The position numbers and the translations under genes are program-made. Below, one piece after another: positions 7,636 to 14,157 of a stretch of 40,859 nt of DNA. A model generated the notes under the pieces. The model was not told the origin of the DNA. It ran no database searches and saw only the letters and a program-made list of their open reading frames with translations. The stretch's first letter is position 1; every line of letters begins with the position of its first letter. This DNA comes from a virus: positions 1 through 40,859 of IMG/VR virus record IMGVR_UViG_3300014720_000063; one strand, given 5' to 3'.

Positions 7636-7845
7636 TCACAATTGCGATTCAAGAAATTCGAGTATTGCATCATATAAGCCTGGATCATCACTTAAATCAT
7701 TGCCATCTTCATCTCGAAATACCGTATCAATCACTTTGCCACTCTCATTCAGATAATCAATTACGTATACTGTGTTACCTGCTGTCAATTCAATTTCGAA
7801 GGTTTCGGTAATTACGGCGCTAGTTGTTTTGCTAATCAATTTCAT
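7636..7845 (-). CDS. Small unknown acidic protein, 69 residues
   Basis: The protein is predicted to be beta-rich and acidic (MKLISKTTSAVITETFEIEL, then FRDEDGNDLSDDPGLYDAI). It has no recognised family. Its promoter is at 7871-7899 and the ATG follows AAAAAGAGAGAAAA. The short size and individual promoter are typical of early phage proteins acting on the host, but this is an inference from context. Confidence 0.7.
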   Translation of the reverse strand: MKLISKTTSAVITETFEIELTAGNTVYVIDYLNESGKVIDTVFRDEDGNDLSDDPGLYDAILEFLESQL

Positions 7846-7870
7846 TTTTCTCTCTTTTTAATTATACTTA

Positions 7871-7899
7871 AAGATAAGGAAAAAAAGAATGCGATCCAA
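7871..7899 (-). promoter_or_regulatory. Early-type promoter (TTGGAT-N17-TATCTT)
   Basis: TTGGAT lies at 7894-7899 and TATCTT at 7871-7876. Two A-tracts 11 nt apart (AAAAAAAGTTTGAAAAAAG) lie upstream. Confidence 0.75.
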
Positions 7900-7928
7900 C
7901 CGAATCGCAAACTTTTTTCAAACTTTTT

Positions 7929-8084
7929 TTAATCTATCTTATTCAGCGTATCTACAATGGTATCGCATAACGCGGCTACTAAATTATTGTAATCTGCGCC
8001 TTCCATTGCTTCATCAATTCCGAATCCTTCTAAGATACATAATACGTTTTCCTGTAACTGTTCTTTTGCTTCTGCTTTAGTCAT
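7929..8084 (-). CDS. Small acidic helical protein, 51 residues
   Basis: The ATG at 8084 follows AAAAAAAAAGAGAT, and the frame reads MTKAEAKEQLQENVLCILEG and ends in DTLNKID. It is an amphipathic, acidic helical peptide with no recognised family. It is the last gene of the unit that starts at 8332: the stop of the upstream 29-residue peptide is 12 nt before this start. Confidence 0.65.
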   Translation of the reverse strand: MTKAEAKEQLQENVLCILEGFGIDEAMEGADYNNLVAALCDTIVDTLNKID

Positions 8085-8096
8085 ATCTCTTTTTTT

Positions 8097-8186
8097 TTAT
8101 TTACTACTTTTTTTGCTGCGGCTAATCAACATCATAATTAGCACCACGATGAGCAACAAGCTCATATATACTATGTCGCCTATCAT
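8097..8186 (-). CDS. Single-span membrane micropeptide, 29 residues
   Basis: The ATG at 8186 overlaps the TGA of the upstream gene (ATGA). The peptide has one hydrophobic span (MSLLLIVVLIMMLI) followed by a basic tail SRSKKSSK, so the C-terminus should face the cytoplasm. No family is recognised. Coupling to another small membrane protein suggests the two work together in the inner membrane. Confidence 0.65.
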   Translation of the reverse strand: MIGDIVYMSLLLIVVLIMMLISRSKKSSK

Positions 8187-8332
8187 ACTCCGATATTTAC
8201 GGACCCTGCGGTACCAGATGATAACTTGTAAATAATAAAGGCAATACCAAATACCAATAACCCGGTGCATGCTACTGCTAATGCTTTAAGGGTAACTTCT
8301 ACTACGTTCTCGATGCTAAACACTTTTTTCAT
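8183..8332 (-). CDS. Single-span membrane protein, 49 residues
   Basis: I chose the ATG at 8332 (MKKVFSIENVVEVTL) because it follows AAAAAAGAGAGATAT; an upstream in-frame start lies inside the promoter. One transmembrane span (ALAVACTGLLVFGIAFIIY) is predicted, with a short polar tail. It overlaps the next gene by 4 nt. The function is unknown. Confidence 0.7.
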   Translation of the reverse strand: MKKVFSIENVVEVTLKALAVACTGLLVFGIAFIIYKLSSGTAGSVNIGV

Positions 8333-8358
8333 ATATCTCTCTTTTTTAATTATACTTA

Positions 8359-8387
8359 AATTTAAGGAATTAATCAATGCGATCCAA
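8359..8387 (-). promoter_or_regulatory. Early-type promoter (TTGGAT-N17-TAAATT)
   Basis: TTGGAT lies at 8382-8387 and TAAATT(TA) at 8359-8364. It drives the three small genes from 8332 down to 7929. Confidence 0.75.
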
Positions 8388-8419
8388 CCTTTTTGGTAAC
8401 TTTTTTTAACTTTTTTTTT

Positions 8420-8692
8420 CTAGTTGCCTATGCCATCAAACGTGTTGACGATGTGATTGATTGCGGATCCGCCTTGCTTGGCAGCGTTCTTCTGAGCCGC
8501 TGCATCTGACAATACCCGGGCAAAGTCTAGGAGGTCACCTTTTGCTTTTGCAACAAGCAACATTTCCATTAACATGCCCAACAACATGAAGTCTTCATCG
8601 TCTGTCATTAATGCTAATGCCTCAGCATTGATTTGAGCATCTGTTACGTTCTGGATTAAGTCCCTAGCTAACTGTTCTTGCATTTTGTTCAT
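8420..8692 (-). CDS. Small helical acidic protein, 90 residues
   Basis: The sequence begins MNKMQEQLARDLIQNVTDAQ and is helical, rich in Met, Leu and Asp (EDFMLLGMLMEMLLVAKAKG). No family is recognised. The gene has its own promoter at 8718-8746 and an AAGAGAG leader. Confidence 0.7.
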   Translation of the reverse strand: MNKMQEQLARDLIQNVTDAQINAEALALMTDDEDFMLLGMLMEMLLVAKAKGDLLDFARVLSDAAAQKNAAKQGGSAINHIVNTFDGIGN

Positions 8693-8717
8693 CTCTCTTA
8701 TTTTTTAATGATACTTA

Positions 8718-8746
8718 AAGATAAGAATAATATCAATGCGATCCAA
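8718..8746 (-). promoter_or_regulatory. Early-type promoter (TTGGAT-N17-TATCTT)
   Basis: TTGGAT lies at 8741-8746 and TATCTT at 8718-8723. Phased A-tracts of the AAAAAAAGTTTGAAAAAAG type lie just upstream. Confidence 0.75.
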
Positions 8747-8775
8747 CCGAATCACAAACTTTTTTCAAACTTTTT

Positions 8776-8877
8776 TTAAAGCATGCAACTAATGATATAT
8801 AGCATCAACAAGGGCATGATAATGTACATGGCTACGCGGCCGAAGAGATCGTTAAGATCTGGATCATTCTGTTTCAT
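8776..8877 (-). CDS. Single-span membrane micropeptide, 33 residues
   Basis: The ATG at 8877 lies 3 nt after the stop of the sigma factor gene, so it is probably cotranscribed and coupled. The peptide reads MKQNDPDLNDLFGRVAMYII and then a hydrophobic run MPLLMLYIISCML. The N-terminus is polar and acidic, with one membrane span at the end. Its function is unknown; its position suggests a role tied to the sigma factor, for example membrane tethering, but that is speculative. Confidence 0.6.
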   Translation of the reverse strand: MKQNDPDLNDLFGRVAMYIIMPLLMLYIISCML

Positions 8878-8880
8878 ATG

Positions 8881-9618
8881 TTATAGGTATTGCTCAAGTA
8901 ACTTAATTCCTGGAAGTGCTGCTAATGCCTCTTCAGCTTGACGAACCAATTGTCGTGCACGCTCATTTGTGATACCCATCTCCTCACCAATTTGCTCCAT
9001 GCTCTGTGCATACTCAACACCTAAGCCATAATTGCGTCGCAATGCCTCTTCTTGCTTAGGCTTCAATTGTGCCAATGCTCTATCAATGTCAAACTTCAGG
9101 TCCGCGCGGTCTCTGCTGCTGCGCACCTCATCGGCTGCCAAGTATCGATCTGCATATGTCTCTTTGTTCTCATCATCACCCACCGGAGTGGAAATGCTCT
9201 TTGTGGAGTACTCCTCAGTAGCCGTACGGTGTGATGGGATCCTTACTGTGCGGGATAAATCATTGAGGGCCTTCTGCAACTCGGCACGGATATACCATAC
9301 TGCAAACGTTATGAATTTAACATTCTTGCTGGTATCAAAACGATCCACAGCCTCAAACAATCCAATGTTGGCAAATGCTATAAGGTCCTCCATCTCCAAG
9401 CCCATGCCCTGGTACTGTCGTGCCACTTGCACTGCAAACCTCAGGTTGCTTTCTATTATGACGTTGCGTGCCTTAAGGGAGCCTGCCTGTGCATCAAGGA
9501 TTAACTGCGTCTCTGCCTCCCGGCTTATGACCTGAGCCTTCTTTATCTCGGCTACGTAACGCTTTGTGGATTCGGCGCCTACTATTGCACCATTTGTAAC
9601 ATTGATTCTTCTTTTCAT
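8881..9618 (-). CDS. Sigma-70 family RNA polymerase sigma factor
   Basis: The protein has 245 residues. Region 2 spans about 52-125 (NLRFAVQVARQYQGMGLEMEDLI, then RFDTSKNVKFITFAVWYIR), which is the core-binding and -10 recognition helix. Region 4 spans about 178-232, with the helix-turn-helix SMEQIGEEMGITNERARQLV. Region 1.1 is absent and region 3 is shortened. The region 2 and 4 motifs resemble primary sigma factors rather than ECF or T4 gp55 types. It could direct host polymerase to one of the two promoter classes seen here. It does not itself have the TTGGAT promoter; instead TTTGGTTATATATAA lies upstream. Confidence 0.93.
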   Translation of the reverse strand: MKRRINVTNGAIVGAESTKRYVAEIKKAQVISREAETQLILDAQAGSLKARNVIIESNLRFAVQVARQYQGMGLEMEDLIAFANIGLFEAVDRFDTSKNVKFITFAVWYIRAELQKALNDLSRTVRIPSHRTATEEYSTKSISTPVGDDENKETYADRYLAADEVRSSRDRADLKFDIDRALAQLKPKQEEALRRNYGLGVEYAQSMEQIGEEMGITNERARQLVRQAEEALAALPGIKLLEQYL

Positions 9619-9703
9619 AACTCTTATTTCTTTTTATATATAACCAAATTTTTGCAAAGGGTTACCCTTTTTTTCAAACTTTTTTGAAACTTTTTTAGCC
9701 CGC

Positions 9704-9889
9704 TTATTTGATAAAGCGGGGTTTCTGTAATGCTGCTCGAGCTTCTCGGTATATGCGGTTGCGTTCTGCTTGTGCCATTGCTTGCTTCACTGCCGCATTT
9801 AATTGTTGTGGACGTTTTGCATCTGCCATCATGCGGGCTGCTACTGCGTCTTGCTTGAAAAATCCTGAATTCTTTTTGCCTACTGCCAT
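9704..9889 (-). CDS. Small basic alanine-rich protein, 61 residues
   Basis: The protein is MAVGKKNSGFFKQDAVAARM and continues with Ala-, Gln- and Arg-rich helix to RAALQKPRFIK. It is strongly basic and probably one or two helices, so nucleic-acid binding is possible. The last codons overlap a GC-rich inverted repeat at about 9699-9721. Its promoter is at 9915-9943. Confidence 0.7.
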   Translation of the reverse strand: MAVGKKNSGFFKQDAVAARMMADAKRPQQLNAAVKQAMAQAERNRIYREARAALQKPRFIK

Positions 9890-9914
9890 ATCTCTTATTT
9901 TTTAATTATACTTA

Positions 9915-9943
9915 AATTTAAGGAAAAAATCAATGCGATCCAA
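9915..9943 (-). promoter_or_regulatory. Early-type promoter (TTGGAT-N17-TAAATT)
   Basis: TTGGAT lies at 9938-9943 and TAAATT(TA) at 9915-9920. It drives the 61-residue basic protein and possibly the sigma gene downstream. Confidence 0.75.
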
Positions 9944-9948
9944 GCATT

Positions 9949-10353
9949 TTAAGAAAAAAGTTTGGAAAAAGTTTTGGCTGTCTTAAGAGGACCTTTAAAG
10001 TTATTTTCGCGTCCCCATATCTCGGCCGAGCCACTATGTCCACACTTAGGAATTACCGTAAACATTACATTGCCCGTCTCGATATTGCATATACGAAAAT
10101 CATCATACAATGGGCCGTTCATCGGACAATTATTCTTAAAGAACACATAGTGCGTCAATAAATCAATTTGCGGGTTATGCCGGAGGAATGTCTTTACCTG
10201 CTTCATCAGCTTCCAGGATTTGTTTCGTAAACTGGAATCTTTGCAGAACCAATCATAAAAGTTATAACATGCATCGTTCTGTCCCTGTGAGTCAATAATT
10301 AAGCCGTTGGCTTGTGCATTCAATTGATCTGCTAAATTTGCTGTCTTTGTCAT
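9949..10353 (-). CDS. Unknown 134-residue protein
   Basis: The sequence begins MTKTANLADQLNAQANGLII and has a mixed alpha/beta look, with several Cys and His residues (YDWFCKD, NNCPMNG, RICNIE, PKCGHSG). The CGH and two further Cys could bind a metal, but the spacing matches no motif that I know. Its promoter is at 10378-10406 and the leader AAAAAGAGAGATAT is standard for this block. Confidence 0.7.
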   Translation of the reverse strand: MTKTANLADQLNAQANGLIIDSQGQNDACYNFYDWFCKDSSLRNKSWKLMKQVKTFLRHNPQIDLLTHYVFFKNNCPMNGPLYDDFRICNIETGNVMFTVIPKCGHSGSAEIWGRENNFKGPLKTAKTFSKLFS

Positions 10354-10377
10354 ATATCTCTCTTTTTAATTTATATA

Positions 10378-10406
10378 AAGATAAGAAAAAAATCAATGCG
10401 ATCCAA
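10378..10406 (-). promoter_or_regulatory. Early-type promoter (TTGGAT-N17-TATCTT)
   Basis: TTGGAT lies at 10401-10406 and TATCTT(TA) at 10378-10383. Confidence 0.75.
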
Positions 10407-10444
10407 ATCTTTTTACAGAAAAGTTACAAAAAAGTTTGCTGGCT

Positions 10445-10807
10445 CTAAAAGCCAACAAACCCTACTTTGAGTGATAACTCTAAATCTTCTGCTATTTCCT
10501 TTAAGCGATAGTAAGGAGCATCTTCTATTTCTTCTTCAACGCGTCTGGCAACATCTGCTACGCTAAATCCATGGCCAAATCCATAACACAATACAGCCTT
10601 TTGAATTTTAATCATCTCCGGCAATGCATAATCCAGCCATTCCGAATCAGACCCAAACATTTCTACATCCATATCGCATGCAGCGGTCCACATTTCAAAC
10701 ACTTTTACTTTAACGGCTTCGGCAACCTGATCATTATGGTCATACATTGCCTTGCTCCAAGGCTTAACGATCTCAATTCCGTACTGGACTTTTTTTGCTT
10801 TTTTCAT
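10445..10807 (-). CDS. Unknown acidic helical protein, 120 residues
   Basis: I chose the ATG at 10807 (MKKAKKVQYGIEIVKPWSK) because it follows AAAAAGAGAGAAT; the longer in-frame start lies inside the promoter. The protein is mainly helical and acidic (VARRVEEEIEDAPYY, KEIAEDLELSL). No family is recognised. It is the first of the block of individually promoted genes after the 0.9-kb gene-free region and two micro-ORFs. Confidence 0.7.
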   Translation of the reverse strand: MKKAKKVQYGIEIVKPWSKAMYDHNDQVAEAVKVKVFEMWTAACDMDVEMFGSDSEWLDYALPEMIKIQKAVLCYGFGHGFSVADVARRVEEEIEDAPYYRLKEIAEDLELSLKVGFVGF

Positions 10808-10830
10808 ATTCTCTCTTTTTAATTTATATA

Positions 10831-10859
10831 AAGATAAGTAAAATAATAATGCGATCCAA
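10831..10859 (-). promoter_or_regulatory. Early-type promoter (TTGGAT-N17-TATCTT)
   Basis: TTGGAT lies at 10854-10859 and TATCTT(TA) at 10831-10836. Here the upstream tracts are T runs on the coding strand. Confidence 0.75.
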
Positions 10860-10895
10860 CCTTTTCGCAAAAAAAGTTTAAAAAAAGTTATTCAC

Positions 10896-10920
10896 AAAAA
10901 AAGGGCGACCGAAGCCGCCC
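10896..10920 (-). terminator. Rho-independent terminator with TTCG tetraloop
   Basis: GGGCGGC-TTCG-GTCGCCC is followed by TTTTTTT on the minus strand. It ends the short transcript that starts at the promoter at 11224-11252. Confidence 0.9.
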
Positions 10921-11013
10921 GTGGTACACGCCTGGGAATAAGAGAGAGAAACCCGTTGGTCATGGTACCCAATGTGGGACGGGATCGATGTGTTGGGGAC
11001 TAGGTCCTTGTGG
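10921..11013 (-). ncRNA. Transcribed non-coding stretch, possible structured RNA
   Basis: Between the micro-ORFs and the TTCG terminator I see no convincing gene. The adjoining region repeats GGATCG-type words and contains the perfect palindrome TCGTTATAACGA (near 11060-11071) and a TCGAT/ATCGA stem. A promoter lies upstream and a strong terminator follows, so this could be the 3' part of a small RNA of about 300 nt. Confidence 0.3.
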
Positions 11014-11100
11014 TTACGATCCCGCCAAGTGTGAAGGTCGATCCAATGAATCGATCCCTTCGTTATAACGATCCGCCAGGTGCGTCTGGTAGGAGCACAT
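11014..11100 (-). CDS. Possible micro-ORF, 28 residues
   Basis: The frame reads MCSYQTHLADRYNEGIDSLD and then RPSHLAGS. It follows the 27-residue membrane peptide in the same predicted transcript and has GGGAACA just before the ATG. The sequence is hydrophilic with no recognised family. It could equally be part of a structured RNA, because the same bases form inverted repeats. Confidence 0.3.
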   Translation of the reverse strand: MCSYQTHLADRYNEGIDSLDRPSHLAGS

Positions 11101-11118
11101 TGTTCCCGGACCCCGTCG

Positions 11119-11202
11119 TTATTTTCGTCTACGTTCTCGGATTACGATAGCCGCAATCAATGCTAGCAACGTTACCATCCAAGCTATAAATACTATCATC
11201 AT
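11119..11202 (-). CDS. Single-span membrane micropeptide, 27 residues
   Basis: The peptide is MMIVFIAWMVTLLALIAAIV followed by IRERRRK. A continuous hydrophobic span is followed by a strongly basic tail, so the C-terminus should stay in the cytoplasm. AGAAAG precedes the ATG and a well-formed promoter lies 22 nt upstream at 11224-11252. The function is unknown. Confidence 0.6.
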   Translation of the reverse strand: MMIVFIAWMVTLLALIAAIVIRERRRK

Positions 11203-11223
11203 CTTTCTGCTTATTACGCTTAT

Positions 11224-11252
11224 ATAATATGAAATACGCGCACAACATCCAA
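11224..11252 (-). promoter_or_regulatory. Promoter (TTGGAT-N17-TATTAT)
   Basis: TTGGAT lies at 11247-11252 and TATTAT(AT) at 11224-11229 with 17 nt between. The -10 matches those of the MoxR-like and VWA genes. Confidence 0.75.
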
Positions 11253-11324
11253 CCGAAAAGTAAAAAAAGTTTACGCTGTATAGCTAGAGAACCAAATAAA
11301 ACCGGGTCTAAAACCTGGTTTTGG

Positions 11325-11841
11325 TCTAAAAATAGGACACCATTGGACTAAAAATCAAACGGGTATTGCTCTAAAAATGGCCTAAAAATAGGGCATATTG
11401 GTCTAAAAATAACGGGAGGGTGCGGATATTGCTCTAAAAATAAACTGTTCAGATCACTAGCTATAACGACACGCATAATGCATCTAAAAATAATGTGGGT
11501 ATTGGATTCACTATATATAGAGCGCACAATGGACTAAAAATAACCTTCACTCGGACTAAAAATAAACAGGGAGATGATGCCATGATTCATCTAAAAATCG
11601 CGCATATCGGTCTAAAAATAGGTGCATCATGATTGCGGCTCATACAGTTCGTTTAAGAACATTGTAGCCCTTTTGGAGTCTAGATACCAGGTCGACCACA
11701 ATAAAGACGCTATGCCCCGCCAAAACAAGTAGGACCGGCAGGGAGATATCTAATCTACCTTGCTGGATGCTACTACACACTAAAACTACAATTCATTCTA
11801 AAAATGCGTCTAGAATAATTACGTGTACTCGTCTAAAAATA
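11325..11841 (+). repeat. Array of 13 direct YCTAAAAATR repeats
   Basis: Copies start at 11325, 11347, 11370, 11381, 11402, 11433, 11483, 11533, 11555, 11590, 11611, 11797 and 11832. All point the same way and nine end in CTAAAAATA. Most are preceded by GG(T/A), GC or CA. Steps in the first eleven are mostly 11, 21-23, 31, 35 or 50 nt, mostly near multiples of one helical turn, so the A5 tracts fall largely on one face of the DNA. Confidence 0.85.
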
Positions 11842-12021
11842 ACAAGGCATCGGGAGCCATACTAGACTCTGATACGGTTACGCCAGTACCAGTAACGTAC
11901 CGGGGAAACCTGGGTACGAGGGGAGTCATGAGCTTATATGCATATATACTTATTGCATACTCGTCTCTTATACTTGCATATGCTCGTGCTTTCGTCGTAT
12001 ACTAATTATTCGTCTTCAGTA

Positions 12022-12064
12022 TCCGTAAACATTGCATTGCTACGGCTACTTGTTAGTTTACGGA
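12022..12064. repeat. Inverted repeat TCCGTAAAC / GTTTACGGA
   Basis: A perfect 9-bp inverted repeat has arms at 12022-12030 and 12056-12064, with a 25-nt spacer. It abuts the terminator of the gene at 12110 and could be a protein-binding site or a cruciform. Confidence 0.5.
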
Positions 12065-12068
12065 CAGT

Positions 12069-12091
12069 AAAAAAGGAAGCTAGTGCCTCTT
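12069..12091 (-). terminator. Probable rho-independent terminator
   Basis: A short imperfect stem (AGAGGC / GCTTCCT) is followed by TTTTTTACTGT on the minus strand. The stem is weak, but the tail matches those of the terminators at 2467 and 21887. Confidence 0.5.
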
Positions 12092-12109
12092 TTCCGTTAA
12101 CGTATTTTT

Positions 12110-12466
12110 TTAAAAGTTAGGGTTAGAAAGCCAGTTTGAAAATGTAATCGTATTGAATTTTCCTAAATATTTATCGCCATAATTAACATAAAAAGATTGT
12201 GGGCGCTGAAACCATGTTAATCTAAGAGTCTTACCATAAAACTTTTTGGTAGCTATTGTATAGGTTGAGTTAAACGCAAATCCACTTAACCCCAGTTGGT
12301 AGCTACTAATAGCTTTATTGCTAGTTAAATGTGGTTTATTCATTACATTAAATATGTCGGGCCCTAAATCTTTAAAACTACCATTATCTGCAGGTTCTGG
12401 TTGTTCCATAATCAATGGGTTAACATTCTCAAGTTGTGATTGTAATAATTGATTTAAACGTATCAT
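12110..12466 (-). CDS. Unknown 118-residue protein with head-targeting-like leader
   Basis: The protein begins MIRLNQLLQSQLE|N, close to the shared leader, and LIME|Q at residues 19-22 gives an I-x-E site. The body is Asn/Ser/Phe/Tyr-rich and probably beta (FAFNSTYTIATKKFYGKTL, RPQSFYVNYGDKYLG). No family is recognised. A late-type box lies 25 nt upstream. It borders the repeat region. Confidence 0.6.
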   Translation of the reverse strand: MIRLNQLLQSQLENVNPLIMEQPEPADNGSFKDLGPDIFNVMNKPHLTSNKAISSYQLGLSGFAFNSTYTIATKKFYGKTLRLTWFQRPQSFYVNYGDKYLGKFNTITFSNWLSNPNF

Positions 12467-12491
12467 GATTTATAGTCCTTATCTATATGAT

Positions 12492-12500
12492 AATAAATAT
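12492..12500 (-). promoter_or_regulatory. Late-promoter-like box ATATTTATT
   Basis: The coding strand reads ATATTTATT, 25 nt before the start at 12466. Confidence 0.45.
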
Positions 12501-12513
12501 GATACTACGTAGT

Positions 12514-12924
12514 TTACCGCGTTACAATTTCATAACCGGATTCGCCTTGCAATGGAATAAACTTTGTAACCATTTTGCCTTTGAAGCTTTCATGAAACCA
12601 TCCCATGTCCTGGCCAGCTGCGATGTAAGGTCCTCCTGATGGATCTACCATATCAATTGATTCGGTATCACTGTATACTAAATGCATATACGTTTTTGCA
12701 AACTCTGTCCATGTGCTTGCTTCCGTGTCCCATTCGTGTACACGCGTCTTGAATACTAATTCACTATCCGTACCACCATCGGCTACATACTGAGCGTATG
12801 CATCTTTGTATACATTGGGCCAACCACAGCGATGCCATTCAAAGTTTCCGGTCCATTTAATGTTACCATTTGGTTGCAATTCAAAATGGTAATCTTCTCC
12901 GTATCTGTTTGTGTAGTTTATCAT
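12514..12924 (-). CDS. Unknown 136-residue aromatic-rich protein
   Basis: The protein begins MINYTNRYGEDYHFELQPNG and is rich in Trp, Tyr, Asp and Gly. It looks like an acidic alpha/beta protein. No motif is recognised. It follows the SWIM zinc-finger gene by 7 nt, so the two are probably cotranscribed. Confidence 0.65.
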   Translation of the reverse strand: MINYTNRYGEDYHFELQPNGNIKWTGNFEWHRCGWPNVYKDAYAQYVADGGTDSELVFKTRVHEWDTEASTWTEFAKTYMHLVYSDTESIDMVDPSGGPYIAAGQDMGWFHESFKGKMVTKFIPLQGESGYEIVTR

Positions 12925-12931
12925 ATTATTC

Positions 12932-13282
12932 TCAATTTAATTGTTTTGCTTGATCAACATGTTTGCAACGCTTCCTAAACCCAAAGCCGGAGCATGTACA
13001 TGACCATTGCTTAAAGCGAACGGTAACGGTGTATGCAGTACCCGTTGAGCCTTTAATTGTGAATTGTTTACGATCCGTTGGAATGTCACGTTGCTTTGCT
13101 TGATAGCGAACCCATATATGAGATGCATCTTCGTAAGTAACATTTTCAGCAATGCGTATGCTACCGCCTTCGGCATCGTGAAACAACATGGTGCGACCTG
13201 ATAACAAATTTGCAATTACTGGCGCATACAAGGAAGGTCCTCTACGCATTGCTCTAACTTCTTGCTTGGTGTATACTTTCAT
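12932..13282 (-). CDS. SWIM-type zinc-finger protein
   Basis: The protein has 116 residues. Near the C-terminus WSCTCSGFGFRKRCKHV gives C-x-C-x(n)-C-x-H, the SWIM zinc-binding pattern, which is associated with DNA or protein binding. The N-terminal 90 residues are beta-rich and basic, without a recognised domain. The partner is unknown. It stands upstream of the 136-residue gene. Confidence 0.8.
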   Translation of the reverse strand: MKVYTKQEVRAMRRGPSLYAPVIANLLSGRTMLFHDAEGGSIRIAENVTYEDASHIWVRYQAKQRDIPTDRKQFTIKGSTGTAYTVTVRFKQWSCTCSGFGFRKRCKHVDQAKQLN

Positions 13283-13328
13283 TCTGCTTATCTTATAACA
13301 TTAATATAAGAAAACAATTTCAAAAATC

Positions 13329-13811
13329 CTAATTGTTACGATACTTTTTTCTCAAAATGATATCATAGTAATCGGTTCGAGTCTCCATTACTCCATCTTT
13401 GCTTTTGATCCATACGCATGGAAACTCTTCGCGACATTGTGCTATGCGTTCTGTTTTCGATTTGGTTTTATCAGTAAATAATTCATAATACAACCAACAT
13501 TCCCAATAATGATCTTGTTCTGGAGCTTTCCATATTACGGCTATTTGATATCCAAAGAATACAAATGACCAAATAGGAGCCCATTCAAAACGTATATCTT
13601 TTGATGTCCATTTCGATTTCCATCCCAATCCAACAAAATCAAATCCAATTCGTTTAGGAACAAATTTCATCTGACCCGGTTTATCGGGATCGTTAACGAC
13701 TTTACGTGGATAAAAGTACGGTGTTCCTATAGCAGTTTTTCCAATGTAAACGTTAGGTCGTATAGGACGAAATGGTGACCATATGGTCTTAAGGTAACTA
13801 AATGTTTTCAT
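13329..13811 (-). CDS. Unknown 160-residue Trp-rich protein
   Basis: I chose the ATG at 13811 (MKTFSYLKTIWSPFRPIRPN), which overlaps the previous gene by 14 nt; longer in-frame starts would run far into that gene. The protein contains many Trp, Phe and Tyr residues (FEWAPIWSFVFFGYQIAVIW), which suggests a compact beta-sandwich or membrane-surface protein. No family is recognised. Confidence 0.65.
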   Translation of the reverse strand: MKTFSYLKTIWSPFRPIRPNVYIGKTAIGTPYFYPRKVVNDPDKPGQMKFVPKRIGFDFVGLGWKSKWTSKDIRFEWAPIWSFVFFGYQIAVIWKAPEQDHYWECWLYYELFTDKTKSKTERIAQCREEFPCVWIKSKDGVMETRTDYYDIILRKKYRNN

Positions 13812-14157
13812 TGATTCTAAATAATTCGTAAACGCTATTGGTTGTTTTAAATTTAACGTAATCATCCCGTTGTTCCATGATCTCGGTAACAACTGTAGTT
13901 TGCCATGTAAAGAAATCATTAAATGGGGACATGATAAGTGAGCGACCAATATCTGGACTTGTATGCTTTGCTTTAAGCCGACCTTCAAAATTCCATTCAA
14001 GCCACATCACTTCTTTAGATTGATTAGTTAATCCATCTCGTTCTCTAACAAGTTTCCAATTGAATTCGTTTTCAATAACTCCTTGTTCGAGTGCAATCTT
14101 CAATACATTATCTTCCGTTAATGTCATTGGTATTTTGTCTTGTTTAATTTTGCTCAT
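13798..14157 (-). CDS. Unknown 119-residue protein
   Basis: The protein begins MSKIKQDKIPMTLTEDNVLK and is mixed alpha/beta. It overlaps both neighbours by 14 nt. No domain is recognised. Confidence 0.65.
   Translation of the reverse strand: MSKIKQDKIPMTLTEDNVLKIALEQGVIENEFNWKLVRERDGLTNQSKEVMWLEWNFEGRLKAKHTSPDIGRSLIMSPFNDFFTWQTTVVTEIMEQRDDYVKFKTTNSVYELFRINENI

Larger units (their letters stand above)
11253..12064. other. Gene-free region of about 0.8 kb with repeat array
   Basis: I find no gene supported by leader, promoter or protein character on either strand. The region holds the TCTAAAAATA array (11325-11841), a tract with less AT-rich sequence (11640-11930) and a 9-bp inverted repeat at 12022-12064. 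It separates the individually promoted small genes from the virion-type genes. A replication origin, packaging site or transcription-control region would fit. Confidence 0.6.

Noticed and set aside
8359-8380. Alternative promoter TTGATT-N17-TATAAT
   Set aside because: It fits only the subset with TATAAT; TTGGAT-N17-TAnnTT fits all fifteen sites with constant spacing.
9032-9535. Plus-strand reading frame of 167 residues
   Set aside because: It mirrors the sigma factor gene in another frame, with Ser/Arg/Cys bias typical of antisense shadows.
9699-9721. GC-rich hairpin at the end of the 61-residue gene as a terminator
   Set aside because: The stem CCCGCTT/AAGCGGG is good, but an A run, not a U run, follows on the coding strand.
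11325-11841. CRISPR array
   Set aside because: The repeat unit is only 10 nt, has no palindrome, spacing is uneven and no cas genes are present.
11823-12120. Two plus-strand frames in the gene-free region
   Set aside because: Tyr/Leu/Ser-rich random-looking peptides without leader or promoter; they overlap the array and inverted repeat.
13812-14000. Longer start for the 160-residue protein
   Set aside because: It would overlap the upstream gene by about 200 nt and the added residues look like a frame-shifted copy of that gene.
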